The position numbers were made by a program, and so were the translations under genes. A DNA stretch of 64,000 nucleotides from positions 18,991 through 82,990 of the forward strand of contig CANQVC010000003.1 in assembly GCA_947627195.1 (NCBI GenBank), in the 5' to 3' direction. Shown in pieces: positions 46,488-56,317 of this stretch. Below the pieces are notes generated by a model. The model was given only the letters and a program-made list of their open reading frames with translations. It was not told where the DNA came from and searched no databases. The DNA is from an uncultured Bacilli bacterium (GTDB lineage Bacteria; Bacillota_I; Bacilli_A; ML615J-28; CAG-698). Every line of letters starts with the position of its first letter. The stretch's first letter is position 1.

Positions 46488-48044
46488 TTATAATAACAAT
46501 ATTGTTGCTAATAAGAAATATGTAGCAATTGCTATCATATCATTTAATGTTGTAATAAGAGGACCACTAGCAGCAGTTGGATCTATATGAATCATGTTAA
46601 AGAATATTGGCATTAAACTACCAAATAAACTTGAAAGAGACATTGATAAAAAGATTGAAACAGCAACAATTAAGGAAATCATCCAAATTGGATTGTTATC
46701 TTTAGATGATATTAGTAAATATAAATATACGACAATAAATGAACCTATTCCTAAAAAGAATCCTAATGATATACCATTTCTTAGTTCTTTTAAAATATAT
46801 ATTATTTTTTGTTTTTTGGTTTGAATCAGTTGACTAGAAATATTTCTAACACAAATAGCTAAACTTTGCGTACCAACATTTCCAGCTAATCCTAAAACAA
46901 TTGGTTGAAATAATACTAATATTGTAGCTTTATTAATCATATTTTCAAATGAAGATATGACTAAACAAACAAATATATCTAATATACATAAAATTAATAA
47001 CCAAGAAATACGTCTCTTTAATTTAGAAAAAATACTTTCTTCTGATTCATGTTCACCACTTAAACCAGCTAATTGATTATATTCTTCTTCTCTTGTTTCA
47101 TGTAAGGCTCTAAATGCATCATCAATAGTAATAATTCCTTCAATTTGTCCATTCTTTAATACAGGAAGTGAATATATATCATAATCATTAACAATAGAAA
47201 CTACTTTTTCAACTGTATCGTCAACTTCAACTCTTTTACAATTTTCATTTGTAATATCTTTTACTAAACAAGGAGATTTAGTAACTATTAACTTTTTAAA
47301 ATCTAATACACCAATAAATTTATGATCAAGTGATACAAATAAAGGATTAATATTTTCTACTTCTTTAGCTTTTTGTAATAATATTTTCATCGCTTCTTTA
47401 ACATCCATCATTCCATCTAATAAAATAAAATTAGTATCCATGATAGAACCTGCTTCATCATCAGAATATTTCGCTAATTCAGTTAATTCCTGTTTTGCTT
47501 CTTCATCCATTAAATTTAAATATTGTTCTTTATCATCTTGTTCTAATTCATTGATAATATCAACTGCATCATCAACATCAAGATTTTCTAAAACATCACT
47601 AGCTTTTTCTTGACTTAATTCAGTTATATAAATTGCAGCATCATCTTCTTCAAATTCACCAAAAATATCTGATAATTGTTCGATATTAAATAATTTATAA
47701 AAATGATTTCTTTTGTCTTCAGTCATTTCTTCTAAATATTTCGCAATATCTTTGGGATGCATTGATTTAATATTATCTTGAAATTGTTTAATATGTTCAA
47801 TTGTTTTATTATCAACAATATGTAAATAATAATGATTTTTTAAAGAAGATAAAACATAATTTTTTCTTTCATCATTTAGATATGATAAATATTCTTTTCT
47901 TTCTTGAAGATTATTTAAAAAGAATTGCCTTAATTCATAATTACTAAATGATTGCAATAATTCTTTTTTCTCTAGATCAGATAATGAATTAATAAATTTA
48001 TTTTGTTCTAATTCATTTTTCTTAAAAAATTCTTCTTTAATCAT
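46488..48044 (-). CDS. mgtE: MgtE-type magnesium transporter (second of tandem pair)
   Basis: A 518-residue channel-like Mg2+ transporter. It has an N-terminal superhelical domain, two CBS domains (about 205-320) that gate on intracellular Mg2+, then five membrane helices with GLAGNVGTQSLA and the pore segment IDPTAASGPLITT. Its N-terminal region is about 65 residues longer than the usual 450. Its start overlaps the upstream mgtE by one base. The two copies share the motifs but differ strongly in sequence, so this is an old duplication. Confidence 0.92.
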   Translation of the reverse strand: MIKEEFFKKNELEQNKFINSLSDLEKKELLQSFSNYELRQFFLNNLQERKEYLSYLNDERKNYVLSSLKNHYYLHIVDNKTIEHIKQFQDNIKSMHPKDIAKYLEEMTEDKRNHFYKLFNIEQLSDIFGEFEEDDAAIYITELSQEKASDVLENLDVDDAVDIINELEQDDKEQYLNLMDEEAKQELTELAKYSDDEAGSIMDTNFILLDGMMDVKEAMKILLQKAKEVENINPLFVSLDHKFIGVLDFKKLIVTKSPCLVKDITNENCKRVEVDDTVEKVVSIVNDYDIYSLPVLKNGQIEGIITIDDAFRALHETREEEYNQLAGLSGEHESEESIFSKLKRRISWLLILCILDIFVCLVISSFENMINKATILVLFQPIVLGLAGNVGTQSLAICVRNISSQLIQTKKQKIIYILKELRNGISLGFFLGIGSFIVVYLYLLISSKDNNPIWMISLIVAVSIFLSMSLSSLFGSLMPIFFNMIHIDPTAASGPLITTLNDMIAIATYFLLATILLL

Positions 48045-49405
48045 TAAATGAATCCTCCAACAATTAATATTAAATATGCTAATGTATAATATATAACAAC
48101 ACCAAACATATCATTTAAAGTTGTAATAAATGGACCACTAGCTACAGCAGGATCAATATGAATTTTTTCTAAGAAAATAGGAACAATTGAGCCAATAAAA
48201 TTAGATAATGTAATTGCTAGCATCATTGAAAGAGCAACCACTAAAGAAATCATGATAATTTTTCCATCAGTTTTCTTAATTAACATAAATATATAAGTAA
48301 TAATAAAACTACAGATTGCTAATAAAATACCACTTAATAAGCCAGATATAAATTCTTTTCTTAAATATTTGTGAATTATTTTTTTATTATTTAAATCACC
48401 TTTAGATATACTAACAACCGATGTTGCTAATGATTGAGTACCAGCATTTCCCCCCATATCTAAAATTAATGATTGAAAGAATACTAAAGATGTAGCAACA
48501 GCAATAATTTCTTCAAAGAAGCCTAAGATTGTTGATACGAGGAAACTTAATAAAAGTAATATAAATAACCAAGGTAAACGAGAACGAAATATTGATAAAA
48601 ATTCACCTTTGTTTTTACCACTTAAACCAGCTAATTTATCATAATCTTCTGTTACTTCTTCATCTAAATAATCAATTGCATCATCAATGGTAATAATACC
48701 TACTAATTTATTATCATCTAAAACAGCAAGTACTGTTAAATGATATTCTTTTAAAAGAAAAACTGCGTCTTTGATATCATCTTTGGCATTTATTGTTTTG
48801 AAATTTGTTATCATTATATTTTGAATATTTTCATCTTTATTGGCAACAATTAAATCTTTTAAAGAAACAATTCCTTTTAAATGCTCATCTTCATCAACAA
48901 TAAATAAATAATCAATTAATTCTTGTTCATTAGATTCTTTAATTAATTTTTTCATTACGTCTTTAGCAACCATTGGATTATTTATACTAAAGAAATGATT
49001 ATTCATAATTGAGCCAGCCATTGTTTCATCATATTTAGTTAATTCTTTTATATCCAAAAATGTGTCATCATCTAAATATTTTAAAACTTTATTTCGATTC
49101 TTATCATCTAATGCTTGAATGACATCTACTGCATCATCAGATTCCATGGCTGATAAAATTTCAGCACTATCATGTTCATCTAAATGTTCAATTATTGGTA
49201 ATGTATCTTCAACATCTAAATAACTAATTATATCAGCAAATTCTAAAGGATTTAAAGCTTGTTTTATTTTTTCTTGTTGTTCTAAACTTAAATCCATAAA
49301 TATATTAGCAATATCATACGGATGGTATTCGATAAGTTTATCATGCAATATTGATAAATTTTCTTCATTTAAATCTTCTAATATTTGTTCATTAATATCA
49401 ATCAT
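48044..49405 (-). CDS. mgtE: MgtE-type magnesium transporter (first of tandem pair)
   Basis: A 453-residue MgtE of standard size: helical Mg-sensing N-domain, CBS pair (about 140-255) and five-helix membrane domain with DMGGNAGTQSLA and IDPAVASGPFITT. MgtE works as a homodimer; with two genes side by side a heterodimer is conceivable. A GGAGG site and -10 box precede it. The leader is too short (about 30 bases) to hold an M-box riboswitch. Confidence 0.93.
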   Translation of the reverse strand: MIDINEQILEDLNEENLSILHDKLIEYHPYDIANIFMDLSLEQQEKIKQALNPLEFADIISYLDVEDTLPIIEHLDEHDSAEILSAMESDDAVDVIQALDDKNRNKVLKYLDDDTFLDIKELTKYDETMAGSIMNNHFFSINNPMVAKDVMKKLIKESNEQELIDYLFIVDEDEHLKGIVSLKDLIVANKDENIQNIMITNFKTINAKDDIKDAVFLLKEYHLTVLAVLDDNKLVGIITIDDAIDYLDEEVTEDYDKLAGLSGKNKGEFLSIFRSRLPWLFILLLLSFLVSTILGFFEEIIAVATSLVFFQSLILDMGGNAGTQSLATSVVSISKGDLNNKKIIHKYLRKEFISGLLSGILLAICSFIITYIFMLIKKTDGKIIMISLVVALSMMLAITLSNFIGSIVPIFLEKIHIDPAVASGPFITTLNDMFGVVIYYTLAYLILIVGGFI

Positions 49406-49439
49406 ATCAATACCTCCATTTCATGTAATTACTTATCAT

Positions 49440-49445
49440 ATTATA
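49440..49445 (-). promoter_or_regulatory. -10 box of the mgtE-mgtE-dusB unit
   Basis: Minus-strand TATAAT 35 bases upstream of the start codon. No convincing -35 hexamer at 17 bases. Confidence 0.5.
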
Positions 49446-49485
49446 CCATTTTATCCTTAGAAATAGAAGACAGAAATTAAAAATT

Positions 49486-49526
49486 TAAAAAATTCTACCT
49501 AACATTTGAATATTGCTTGGTAGAAT
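49486..49526 (-). terminator. Terminator of trpBA
   Basis: GGTAGAAT/ATTCTACC 8-bp perfect stem (49492-49499 with 49519-49526). Reading on, the minus strand gives a run of T residues. Confidence 0.75.
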
Positions 49527-49550
49527 ATATTATTACATAATATTTAATGA

Positions 49551-50216
49551 TTAAAAATCTTCATATATTATTAATCCATCAATTAGCTTAGATATATCAG
49601 TATCATCCAAAATATTATCTTTTTCAACAACACAAGGAATGTTTTTAATATGTTTAATATTATTAATTTCATTAATATTATTAACTTTGTTACTATTAGA
49701 AGAATTTGTTACAACATATATAAAACCTAGAGCATCTTTAGTAATCATTTCAATTCTATCTAAAGATTTACTAGAAATTATAGATATGTAATCGACATCA
49801 TATTTTTTAGAAATCAAAGAAAATTCTTCTTTTTCTTCATATGGAACATCTAATAATATAATGCCATTTACAATATTATGACATTTTTTAAAAAATTTAT
49901 CAGTACCATATGAAAATACTACATTAGCATAAGTTACAAAAACAATTAATATGTCAATATCCTTTTTAATATTTTCTAGAAAATCAAAAATATCATCTGT
50001 TGTTATTCCTTGTTTTAAAGCTCTAATACTTTGTTCTTTTATTTTATCACTTTCTAATGTTGGATCAGAAAATGGTATACCTAATTCAATCATTTTATAA
50101 CCTTTTTTATAAACGTTATAAATGATTTCTTTAGTAACATTAAGATTAGGATCACCACACATTATATATGGAATTTTAATTTGTCCATTATTAAAAATAT
50201 CCCTAATTTTATTCAT
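49551..50216 (-). CDS. trpA: Tryptophan synthase alpha chain, shortened and missing key residues
   Basis: From the ATG at 50216 (GGGGAGG seven bases upstream) the protein has 221 residues against about 250-265 in the family. The start of the barrel is clear: YIMCGDPN, and [10 protein letters not shown] with catalytic Glu44. The second catalytic acid, Asp60 of the E. coli enzyme in ADGP, is Glu55 in a changed LESD context. The C-terminal phosphate-binding loops (VGFGIS and VGSA of normal TrpA) are replaced by CVVEKDN and IIYED. It overlaps trpB by eight bases. It may be inactive, or kept only to activate TrpB; confident about homology, not about function. Confidence 0.85.
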   Translation of the reverse strand: MNKIRDIFNNGQIKIPYIMCGDPNLNVTKEIIYNVYKKGYKMIELGIPFSDPTLESDKIKEQSIRALKQGITTDDIFDFLENIKKDIDILIVFVTYANVVFSYGTDKFFKKCHNIVNGIILLDVPYEEKEEFSLISKKYDVDYISIISSKSLDRIEMITKDALGFIYVVTNSSNSNKVNNINEINNIKHIKNIPCVVEKDNILDDTDISKLIDGLIIYEDF

Positions 50217-51399
50217 GAATTTCCTCCCCTCTATATCTAGCAATTGATAAACAATCTTTATCTCCTCTACCAGATATTGTAATAACTATTATTTTATCTT
50301 TACTCATTTCTTTAGCTAATTTTATGCCATAACTGACAGCATGTGATGATTCGATTGCGGGAATTATTCCTTCTGTTTTAGATAAATATTCAAATGCTTG
50401 AACAGCTTCTATATCTGTAATAGCGACATATTTTACTCTACCAATATCATGTAAATATGCATGTTCTGGACCAATGCCTGGATAATCTAATCCTGCTGAT
50501 ATTGAATATACTGGGGCAATTTGTCCATATTTATCTTGGCAAAAGTATGATTTCATGCCATGAAATATACCAACACTACCTGTATTGATTGTAGCAGCTG
50601 TTTCAAAAGTATCTATTCCTCTTCCAGCTGCTTCGCAACCAATTAATTCTACTTCTTTATCTTCAATAAAGTGGTAAAATGAACCAATAGCATTAGATCC
50701 TCCTCCTACACATGCTATAATAGCATTAGGTAATCTATTTTCTTTTAATAATATTTGTTCTTTAATTTCTTTGGAAATAACAGCTTGAAAATCACGAACA
50801 ATAGTAGGAAAAGGATGAGGCCCTACTGCTGATCCTAAACAATAATGAGTATCTTCAATTCTTTTACACCATTCACCCATTGCCATTGATACGGCATCTT
50901 TTAATGTTCCTGTGCCATTATTAACTGATATTACTTTTGCACCTAATAATCTCATTTTATAAACATTTAATGATTGACGTTTTATATCTTCTTTACCCAT
51001 ATATATTTCACATTCCATATCCATTAAAGCTGCAGCAGTAGCAGTTGCAACCCCATGTTGTCCAGCTCCAGTTTCCGCAATCAATCTCTTTTTACCCATC
51101 TTTTTTGCTAGTAATGCTTGACCTAAAACATTATTAATTTTGTGAGCACCTGTATGATTTAAATCTTCTCTTTTTAAATATATTTTAGCCCCACCTAAAT
51201 CTTCTGTCATCTTTTTCGCAAAATATAATCTTGATGGTCTTGCTGCATATTCATTTAATAAAAAAGTTAATTCATTTTGAAATGATGAATCATTTTTATA
51301 ATAATTATATGCCTGTTCTAATTCTATTATAGCATCCATTAACATTTCTGGTAAAAATTGCCCACCATGAATGCCAAATCTTCCTTTATTTTCTTTCAT
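50209..51399 (-). CDS. trpB: Tryptophan synthase beta chain
   Basis: PLP enzyme joining indole and serine to tryptophan. All hallmarks are intact in the 396 residues: [20 protein letters not shown] with the PLP Lys, AETGAGQHG with the catalytic Glu, the phosphate loop [10 protein letters not shown], and the C-terminal SGRGDKD. It is the TrpB1 type that normally pairs with TrpA. It lies directly after a T-box leader with a UGG specifier. No trpE, D, C or F is in the window, so the enzyme may mainly use free indole. Confidence 0.95.
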   Translation of the reverse strand: MKENKGRFGIHGGQFLPEMLMDAIIELEQAYNYYKNDSSFQNELTFLLNEYAARPSRLYFAKKMTEDLGGAKIYLKREDLNHTGAHKINNVLGQALLAKKMGKKRLIAETGAGQHGVATATAAALMDMECEIYMGKEDIKRQSLNVYKMRLLGAKVISVNNGTGTLKDAVSMAMGEWCKRIEDTHYCLGSAVGPHPFPTIVRDFQAVISKEIKEQILLKENRLPNAIIACVGGGSNAIGSFYHFIEDKEVELIGCEAAGRGIDTFETAATINTGSVGIFHGMKSYFCQDKYGQIAPVYSISAGLDYPGIGPEHAYLHDIGRVKYVAITDIEAVQAFEYLSKTEGIIPAIESSHAVSYGIKLAKEMSKDKIIVITISGRGDKDCLSIARYRGEEIHE

Positions 51400-51423
51400 T
51401 TTATCACCTCATTATTTAAATTT

Positions 51424-51459
51424 AAAAAAGTCCTCGATAGAAAAAAATCTATCAAGGAC
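51424..51459 (-). terminator. Regulated terminator of the Trp T-box
   Basis: GTCCTTGATAG/CTATCGAGGAC stem (51430-51440 with 51449-51459, one G-U) followed by six T. It competes with the antiterminator formed by the T-box core. Confidence 0.92.
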
Positions 51460-51690
51460 GAATAATATTATCCGCGGTGCCACCTTGGTTTCACGAAAAT
51501 CGTGCACTTTTTAGGATACTTACATATCCCTAGCAACTTACGTATGCTTTCACGTTGCAGAATAATTTGATATAAATCATTTCACTGCACCCTCCACGGT
51601 CCATTTGACAAACTGTATCTTACCTGACTCTCACCATCACAGGCTCTCTTTGAAGTCATATTTGCCTTTATCTCCGTATCAACGGTTTAA
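51424..51690 (-). promoter_or_regulatory. T-box leader, tryptophan-specific, controlling trpBA
   Basis: The conserved core AAGGTGGCACCGCGG is on the minus strand at 51486-51472, followed by the terminator at 51459-51424. Stem I lies between about 51655 and 51585, with GAGAG at its 5' side. The likely specifier is UGG (51603-51601, context AAATGGACC), the Trp codon, in keeping with trpB. Uncharged tRNA-Trp should stabilise the antiterminator and turn on the genes. The leader begins within a few bases of the GH18 stop codon. Confidence 0.93.
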
Positions 51691-51692
51691 AA

Positions 51693-53300
51693 TTATTTAC
51701 TTGCTCTAAAAGCATTTGAATTTTGAACAATAGCTTTAATTAAAGTATGACTACCATCTTCTCCATATTCCCAGAACATGATACCACCTAAATTATTATC
51801 AATAACATATTTACATTTTAAATCAATACTTTGTTCATCATCATAACTAATGAATTGTTTGTTCTTTGAATCATATAAATATGGAGCTTTAGCTTGATCA
51901 TCCCAATATCTTTGAACTTCTCCACCTAAACGACTTATATAATCACTATATATTTTAGTATAAAGAATTGTTTCACCTTTTTTAGTAGGAGTGGCTTTTG
52001 GAGCATAACTACCAGCTTCATAAATTCTACCATAGAATGCAGCGCCAAGAACTAGCTTTTTAGAATCAATTCCTCTACTTGTATATATCTTAACAGATGC
52101 ATCACAACTACATTGACTAACAGTATATTCTGAATCAAATAAGGCAGTATGATGAGTTAAAGAGCCTCTATCATCTAAATCATAAGTCATTAAGTTAATA
52201 TAATCAAAATAATCATTTAATTTTTCTAATTCGTAACGTTCAGGTCCCCATGGTCCACCTGGTAAAGCTGCTGATAATAAATAATTAGGATTAGCTGCTT
52301 TTAATTGACGATGAATTTCTTTAACTAATTCAGTATAATTAGGTCTATCAACACTTGTATCTCTTCCTGTTTCATAACCAGGATATTCCCAGTCTAAATC
52401 AATACCATCTATTTGATATTTTATAACCATATCAACCATGTTTTTCGCTAAAGTTTCTCTTCCTTCTTTTGTTGCGGCAGCATTACTGTAACGAGTACCT
52501 TCAGCACCATATCCACCAAATGAAACCATAACACGAACACCATGATTACGCATTTCAGTAACTTCTTTAATTCTACTAACACCACTCATATCAATTGCAA
52601 ATGTTTCAGGATCAATAGATGCAAAACAGAAATCAACGATATCAATTGTATTCATATCTGTTTCATCAAATGGTTTATAATTATAATTTGTTAAATAAGC
52701 GATAACTACTTTACCTTTTGATATATCTCTTAATTCTACTTTTGGAACATTAACTTTTAATTCAATTGAATCAAAAACTAAAGCAACAGTAATATTAGCA
52801 GTTAAGGTAACTACTTCATCATTATATGAGCGATGAAGTTCACCAGCGATATTTATAATTTCTGGTTTATCAGAATTCCAACCAACACGAGCACTAATTC
52901 CATTTGGGCAATCAATAACTAATGGTAAAACAATATCTTCAGTTGCTTCACTAGGTATTATTTCTTGTAAATATTCTTTCACATAATCAATTGCTTCTAA
53001 TCTTTTAGTAGATTCATCTTTTAGAGCTTGTAAAGCACTTTCGAGATTTGTTAGGACATCATAATTTGTTACTAATGCTTTTTCATCATCATTTAATGCA
53101 TCGTACATAGCTCTTGTTGAAGCGATTAATTCTTCATCAGATAATTGAACTTTGCTTACATCTGGTAACATTAAAATCATATTTTCTACTTCGTTTACTT
53201 TATTTTGGTTAACAACTTGTTTAGATGGATTATTGCCATCACAGCCAACACAAAATGCAACACAACAAATTAATATTAACATCAATACTTTTTTCATCAT
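51693..53300 (-). CDS. GH18 chitinase-like lipoprotein with aBig-type Ig domain
   Basis: Lipoprotein signal with Cys20 in VGCDG, then a helical module (40-95) and an Ig-like domain (about 110-190; WNSDKPEIINIAGELHR) of the 'atrophied bacterial Ig' kind. Residues 195-535 are a GH18 barrel with the DxxDxDxE motif at Asp298, Asp301, Asp303, Glu305 (DGIDLDWEYPG), and MTYDLDD and MFWEYGED downstream. GH18 enzymes cleave beta-1,4-GlcNAc linkages in chitin, N-glycans or wall glycans. AAGGAG precedes the start. Its 3' end runs directly into the trp T-box. Confidence 0.9.
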   Translation of the reverse strand: MMKKVLMLILICCVAFCVGCDGNNPSKQVVNQNKVNEVENMILMLPDVSKVQLSDEELIASTRAMYDALNDDEKALVTNYDVLTNLESALQALKDESTKRLEAIDYVKEYLQEIIPSEATEDIVLPLVIDCPNGISARVGWNSDKPEIINIAGELHRSYNDEVVTLTANITVALVFDSIELKVNVPKVELRDISKGKVVIAYLTNYNYKPFDETDMNTIDIVDFCFASIDPETFAIDMSGVSRIKEVTEMRNHGVRVMVSFGGYGAEGTRYSNAAATKEGRETLAKNMVDMVIKYQIDGIDLDWEYPGYETGRDTSVDRPNYTELVKEIHRQLKAANPNYLLSAALPGGPWGPERYELEKLNDYFDYINLMTYDLDDRGSLTHHTALFDSEYTVSQCSCDASVKIYTSRGIDSKKLVLGAAFYGRIYEAGSYAPKATPTKKGETILYTKIYSDYISRLGGEVQRYWDDQAKAPYLYDSKNKQFISYDDEQSIDLKCKYVIDNNLGGIMFWEYGEDGSHTLIKAIVQNSNAFRASK

Positions 53301-53402
53301 TTTCTCCTTCCATTATTATCATGGATACATATTAAATATACCATAATAATTTATTTTTTTCTAGTATCTATAATGTTTTTCCAAATATTACTAATTAAAA
53401 AT

Positions 53403-56309
53403 TTATTTTCGATAACGAATTGTTACAATAATTGAACAAATCATATAAATAATAAACATACTTAAAGCAGCAACAATACTTATTAAAACAGATGACGATG
53501 TGAACATTAAACGAACACGATGAATTACAGCATTTAATTCTCCATTAAAGAATGAATATGTAAATAATTGATTAATTAACGCTACAGCACCTAATGTTAA
53601 TAAGATACTAACTCCACCTAAAATAATTGTTAATACAAAATAAGTTAGGAAATGTAAAAAGTACATATGTTTAGGTCTAACACCTAACATAGAAAGACGA
53701 ACAACTGTATCTCTTTCTCTTCTCTCCTTTAAGTATACAAAACCAATAGAAATTAATATTGCAACAACTAATAAAAATAAATACATACTACTAGCAATTT
53801 CTAGTATATAATTACCTGTATTACTTGAATCTGTTGTATAATACACTGAAAATAAATAATAAGGAGAAATATTTCCATCTGATGTATAATATGATTCATC
53901 TATTGCTAATTTCTTTAATACTGAACTTTTAATATAAACGAAATTAGGTTCAACAATATTATCTACTGTGCCAAAGACAACATCATCATGAACAAAATAT
54001 CCAACATCATCAATTGTTTGAATTTCATAGTCATAATAAAGAGAAGCTAAGCCATTAAAATCTACTTCTGCTACTGTTTCTCCTTTTCCTTCAACGAACT
54101 CTAAATATGCCCCTGGCATTACATCAACAGGTACTAATGAATAACCAACTTTAAATAATTGTTCCATTAAGGTCATTCTATTTTTTAAATTAATATCTTT
54201 TAAATCAACTATTAATTCTTGATCTTTATTTTTGCCAAATTGAATTATATTGTAATATGTATCAAAACTTACAAAAATATCATTTAAATCATTATCTTTT
54301 GTTATTCCAACAATTTTAAATGTGTCATGATATGTCTCATTATGCCATACAAATGATAATTCAACTTCTTTATTAGCTATTGATTCAAAACTTTCTTGAA
54401 CTGTATTGGAATTAGTAAAGGAAAGATTAGGAAATAATAGCTTAGCTAAATATTGAGTAATCATAATTTCATTATCTTCTAAATTATTGGAAGTTATTGA
54501 TTTAGCTATTATTCTATTATAATAATCAATATTTAAATTATCGTCAACTCCAGCAAGTTTTTCTCCTCTTTCAGTTATCCATCCTGTGAAATTATATTGA
54601 CCAGTAAATGGAGCAATAGTAGGTTTAATATTAATATCATTTGTATATATCATATCTAATTGAATGTTTCCATAATATTGGTTAGAAACGAATTTATCTT
54701 CTAAATCATCATTTATAACAACATATCCAAATGGTTGAAACTTTGCGGAATTCATGAATTCATCATCACGATCTTGAGTCTTAAATTCAGGCAACAAAAT
54801 GAAAAGATTAGAATCGGTATTATATGCATAATAATTAAGTAAACCTGTTTCAATTATTCCTGAAACAACATAACTACATGTATTATATAAATAATATGTA
54901 CCATCTCTACCAGATAAATAAGTAAATTTCTTGGAGACTAAAGATGAATCAATACTATCATATATAAATTTTAAATTAAGTGTTTCTCCAATTAATTCAT
55001 CAATTGTCATATTATTCTTTTGTGCATATTCTTCAGCAATAATATCAGTAATCATTATTTCATTTTTATCAGTTGGCTCTTTACCATATGATAAATCATA
55101 ATCATTATTTTCATCATATAAATAATATGAATAATTAGATGTTTCTTCTTGTTCCCAAGGATATTTATCTCTACTATCAGTTTGTCCTTGCATTTTTTGT
55201 CTTGTTGATAAATTATCAATAATTAAATTAGTTTCTAATATTCCTTTTTTAGATTTATAAGTCGTATAATCTTTTAAATATGCATCTAAAAAGAACATAT
55301 CATTTTCATTTAATCCACTTTTCTTTGATGTTGTATATTCAATATAATCATATGAAGTCAATGCATCACCACTAGGAACAACATAAAACTTATTAATATC
55401 ATTATTAATTTGGGTTTTAATTGCTCTTTTAATTGGAAAATTATTATCTACTCCATAATTATCATATTCATCTTTAATTTTCTTTTGTTCAAGAGCTATA
55501 TTAGTAACAGTTAAACCTAAGATCATTAAAATTGTAATAAATATATTAATTAATAATCCTCTTTTTAATTGATGAAGAAATATTGGTAATAAAGCAAATG
55601 GTTTACTTTTATATTTCTTTGTATCAATTACTTCATTAGATTTTTCTTCTTTTTTCTCATTAAATATTTTATCTTCAACAGGAACTCCATCAACAAAACG
55701 AATCATTCTATCAGCATAAAGTTCAGCTTTTTTAACATCATGAGTAACAACAATAACTAATTTTGTTTTACTTATTTCTTTAAATAATTGGAATATTTTA
55801 TGACTATTTTTACTATCTAATGCACTAGTAGGTTCATCAGCAAATACAATTTCACAATTTTTTATTAAGGCACGAGCAATTGCTACACGTTGTTTTTCTC
55901 CACCTGATAATGATTTAACTTTTTTGTGTTCAAATCCTTTTAATCCTACTTTTTCTAATGCTTCACTAATATTCGATTCATTATTTTGAATATTAAGACA
56001 TAATTTCATATTTTCCTCAACTGTCAAATATTCAAATAAAGAATTTTTTTGAAAAACAAATGCTGATATAAAATTTCGATAATCAGTTATTTCTCCATAA
56101 GATTTATCATGTAAATCTTGTCCATCAACGATAACATTTCCTTCATAATCTAAATCCATTGCTCCAAGAATGTTTAATAATGTTGTTTTGCCACATCCAC
56201 TTTTACCAACTATAATATTTAAACCATGTCCTTGAAAGGTCAAAGATAAATCAGGAATAATAACTCTATTTTTAACATAACTTTTCTTTAAGTTTTTTAT
56301 TTCTATCAT
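53403..56309 (-). CDS. MacB-like ABC protein (ATPase fused to FtsX-type permease), larger copy
   Basis: A 968-residue fusion. Residues 1-220 are a LolD/MacB-type ATPase: Walker A GKSGCGKTT, signature SLSGGEKQR, Walker B IVFADEPTSALD and His in VVTHD. A membrane helix near 245 is followed by an extracellular domain of about 570 residues, then three helices near the C-terminus (LFLLVVAILISIGFVYL, plus two). This is the four-helix FtsX layout of type VII ABC systems, which move material or force across the envelope rather than import. The extracellular part is long. It follows the sister gene by eight bases. Confidence 0.88.
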   Translation of the reverse strand: MIEIKNLKKSYVKNRVIIPDLSLTFQGHGLNIIVGKSGCGKTTLLNILGAMDLDYEGNVIVDGQDLHDKSYGEITDYRNFISAFVFQKNSLFEYLTVEENMKLCLNIQNNESNISEALEKVGLKGFEHKKVKSLSGGEKQRVAIARALIKNCEIVFADEPTSALDSKNSHKIFQLFKEISKTKLVIVVTHDVKKAELYADRMIRFVDGVPVEDKIFNEKKEEKSNEVIDTKKYKSKPFALLPIFLHQLKRGLLINIFITILMILGLTVTNIALEQKKIKDEYDNYGVDNNFPIKRAIKTQINNDINKFYVVPSGDALTSYDYIEYTTSKKSGLNENDMFFLDAYLKDYTTYKSKKGILETNLIIDNLSTRQKMQGQTDSRDKYPWEQEETSNYSYYLYDENNDYDLSYGKEPTDKNEIMITDIIAEEYAQKNNMTIDELIGETLNLKFIYDSIDSSLVSKKFTYLSGRDGTYYLYNTCSYVVSGIIETGLLNYYAYNTDSNLFILLPEFKTQDRDDEFMNSAKFQPFGYVVINDDLEDKFVSNQYYGNIQLDMIYTNDINIKPTIAPFTGQYNFTGWITERGEKLAGVDDNLNIDYYNRIIAKSITSNNLEDNEIMITQYLAKLLFPNLSFTNSNTVQESFESIANKEVELSFVWHNETYHDTFKIVGITKDNDLNDIFVSFDTYYNIIQFGKNKDQELIVDLKDINLKNRMTLMEQLFKVGYSLVPVDVMPGAYLEFVEGKGETVAEVDFNGLASLYYDYEIQTIDDVGYFVHDDVVFGTVDNIVEPNFVYIKSSVLKKLAIDESYYTSDGNISPYYLFSVYYTTDSSNTGNYILEIASSMYLFLLVVAILISIGFVYLKERRERDTVVRLSMLGVRPKHMYFLHFLTYFVLTIILGGVSILLTLGAVALINQLFTYSFFNGELNAVIHRVRLMFTSSSVLISIVAALSMFIIYMICSIIVTIRYRK

Positions 56310-56317
56310 ATATTTAC

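Noticed and set aside
49406..49445. Magnesium riboswitch before mgtE
   Set aside because: Only about 35 bases separate the -10 box from the start codon, too few for an M-box or similar aptamer.
50217..50243. Longer trpA start at 50243
   Set aside because: No ribosome site stands before it, whereas GGGGAGG is perfectly placed for the ATG at 50216.
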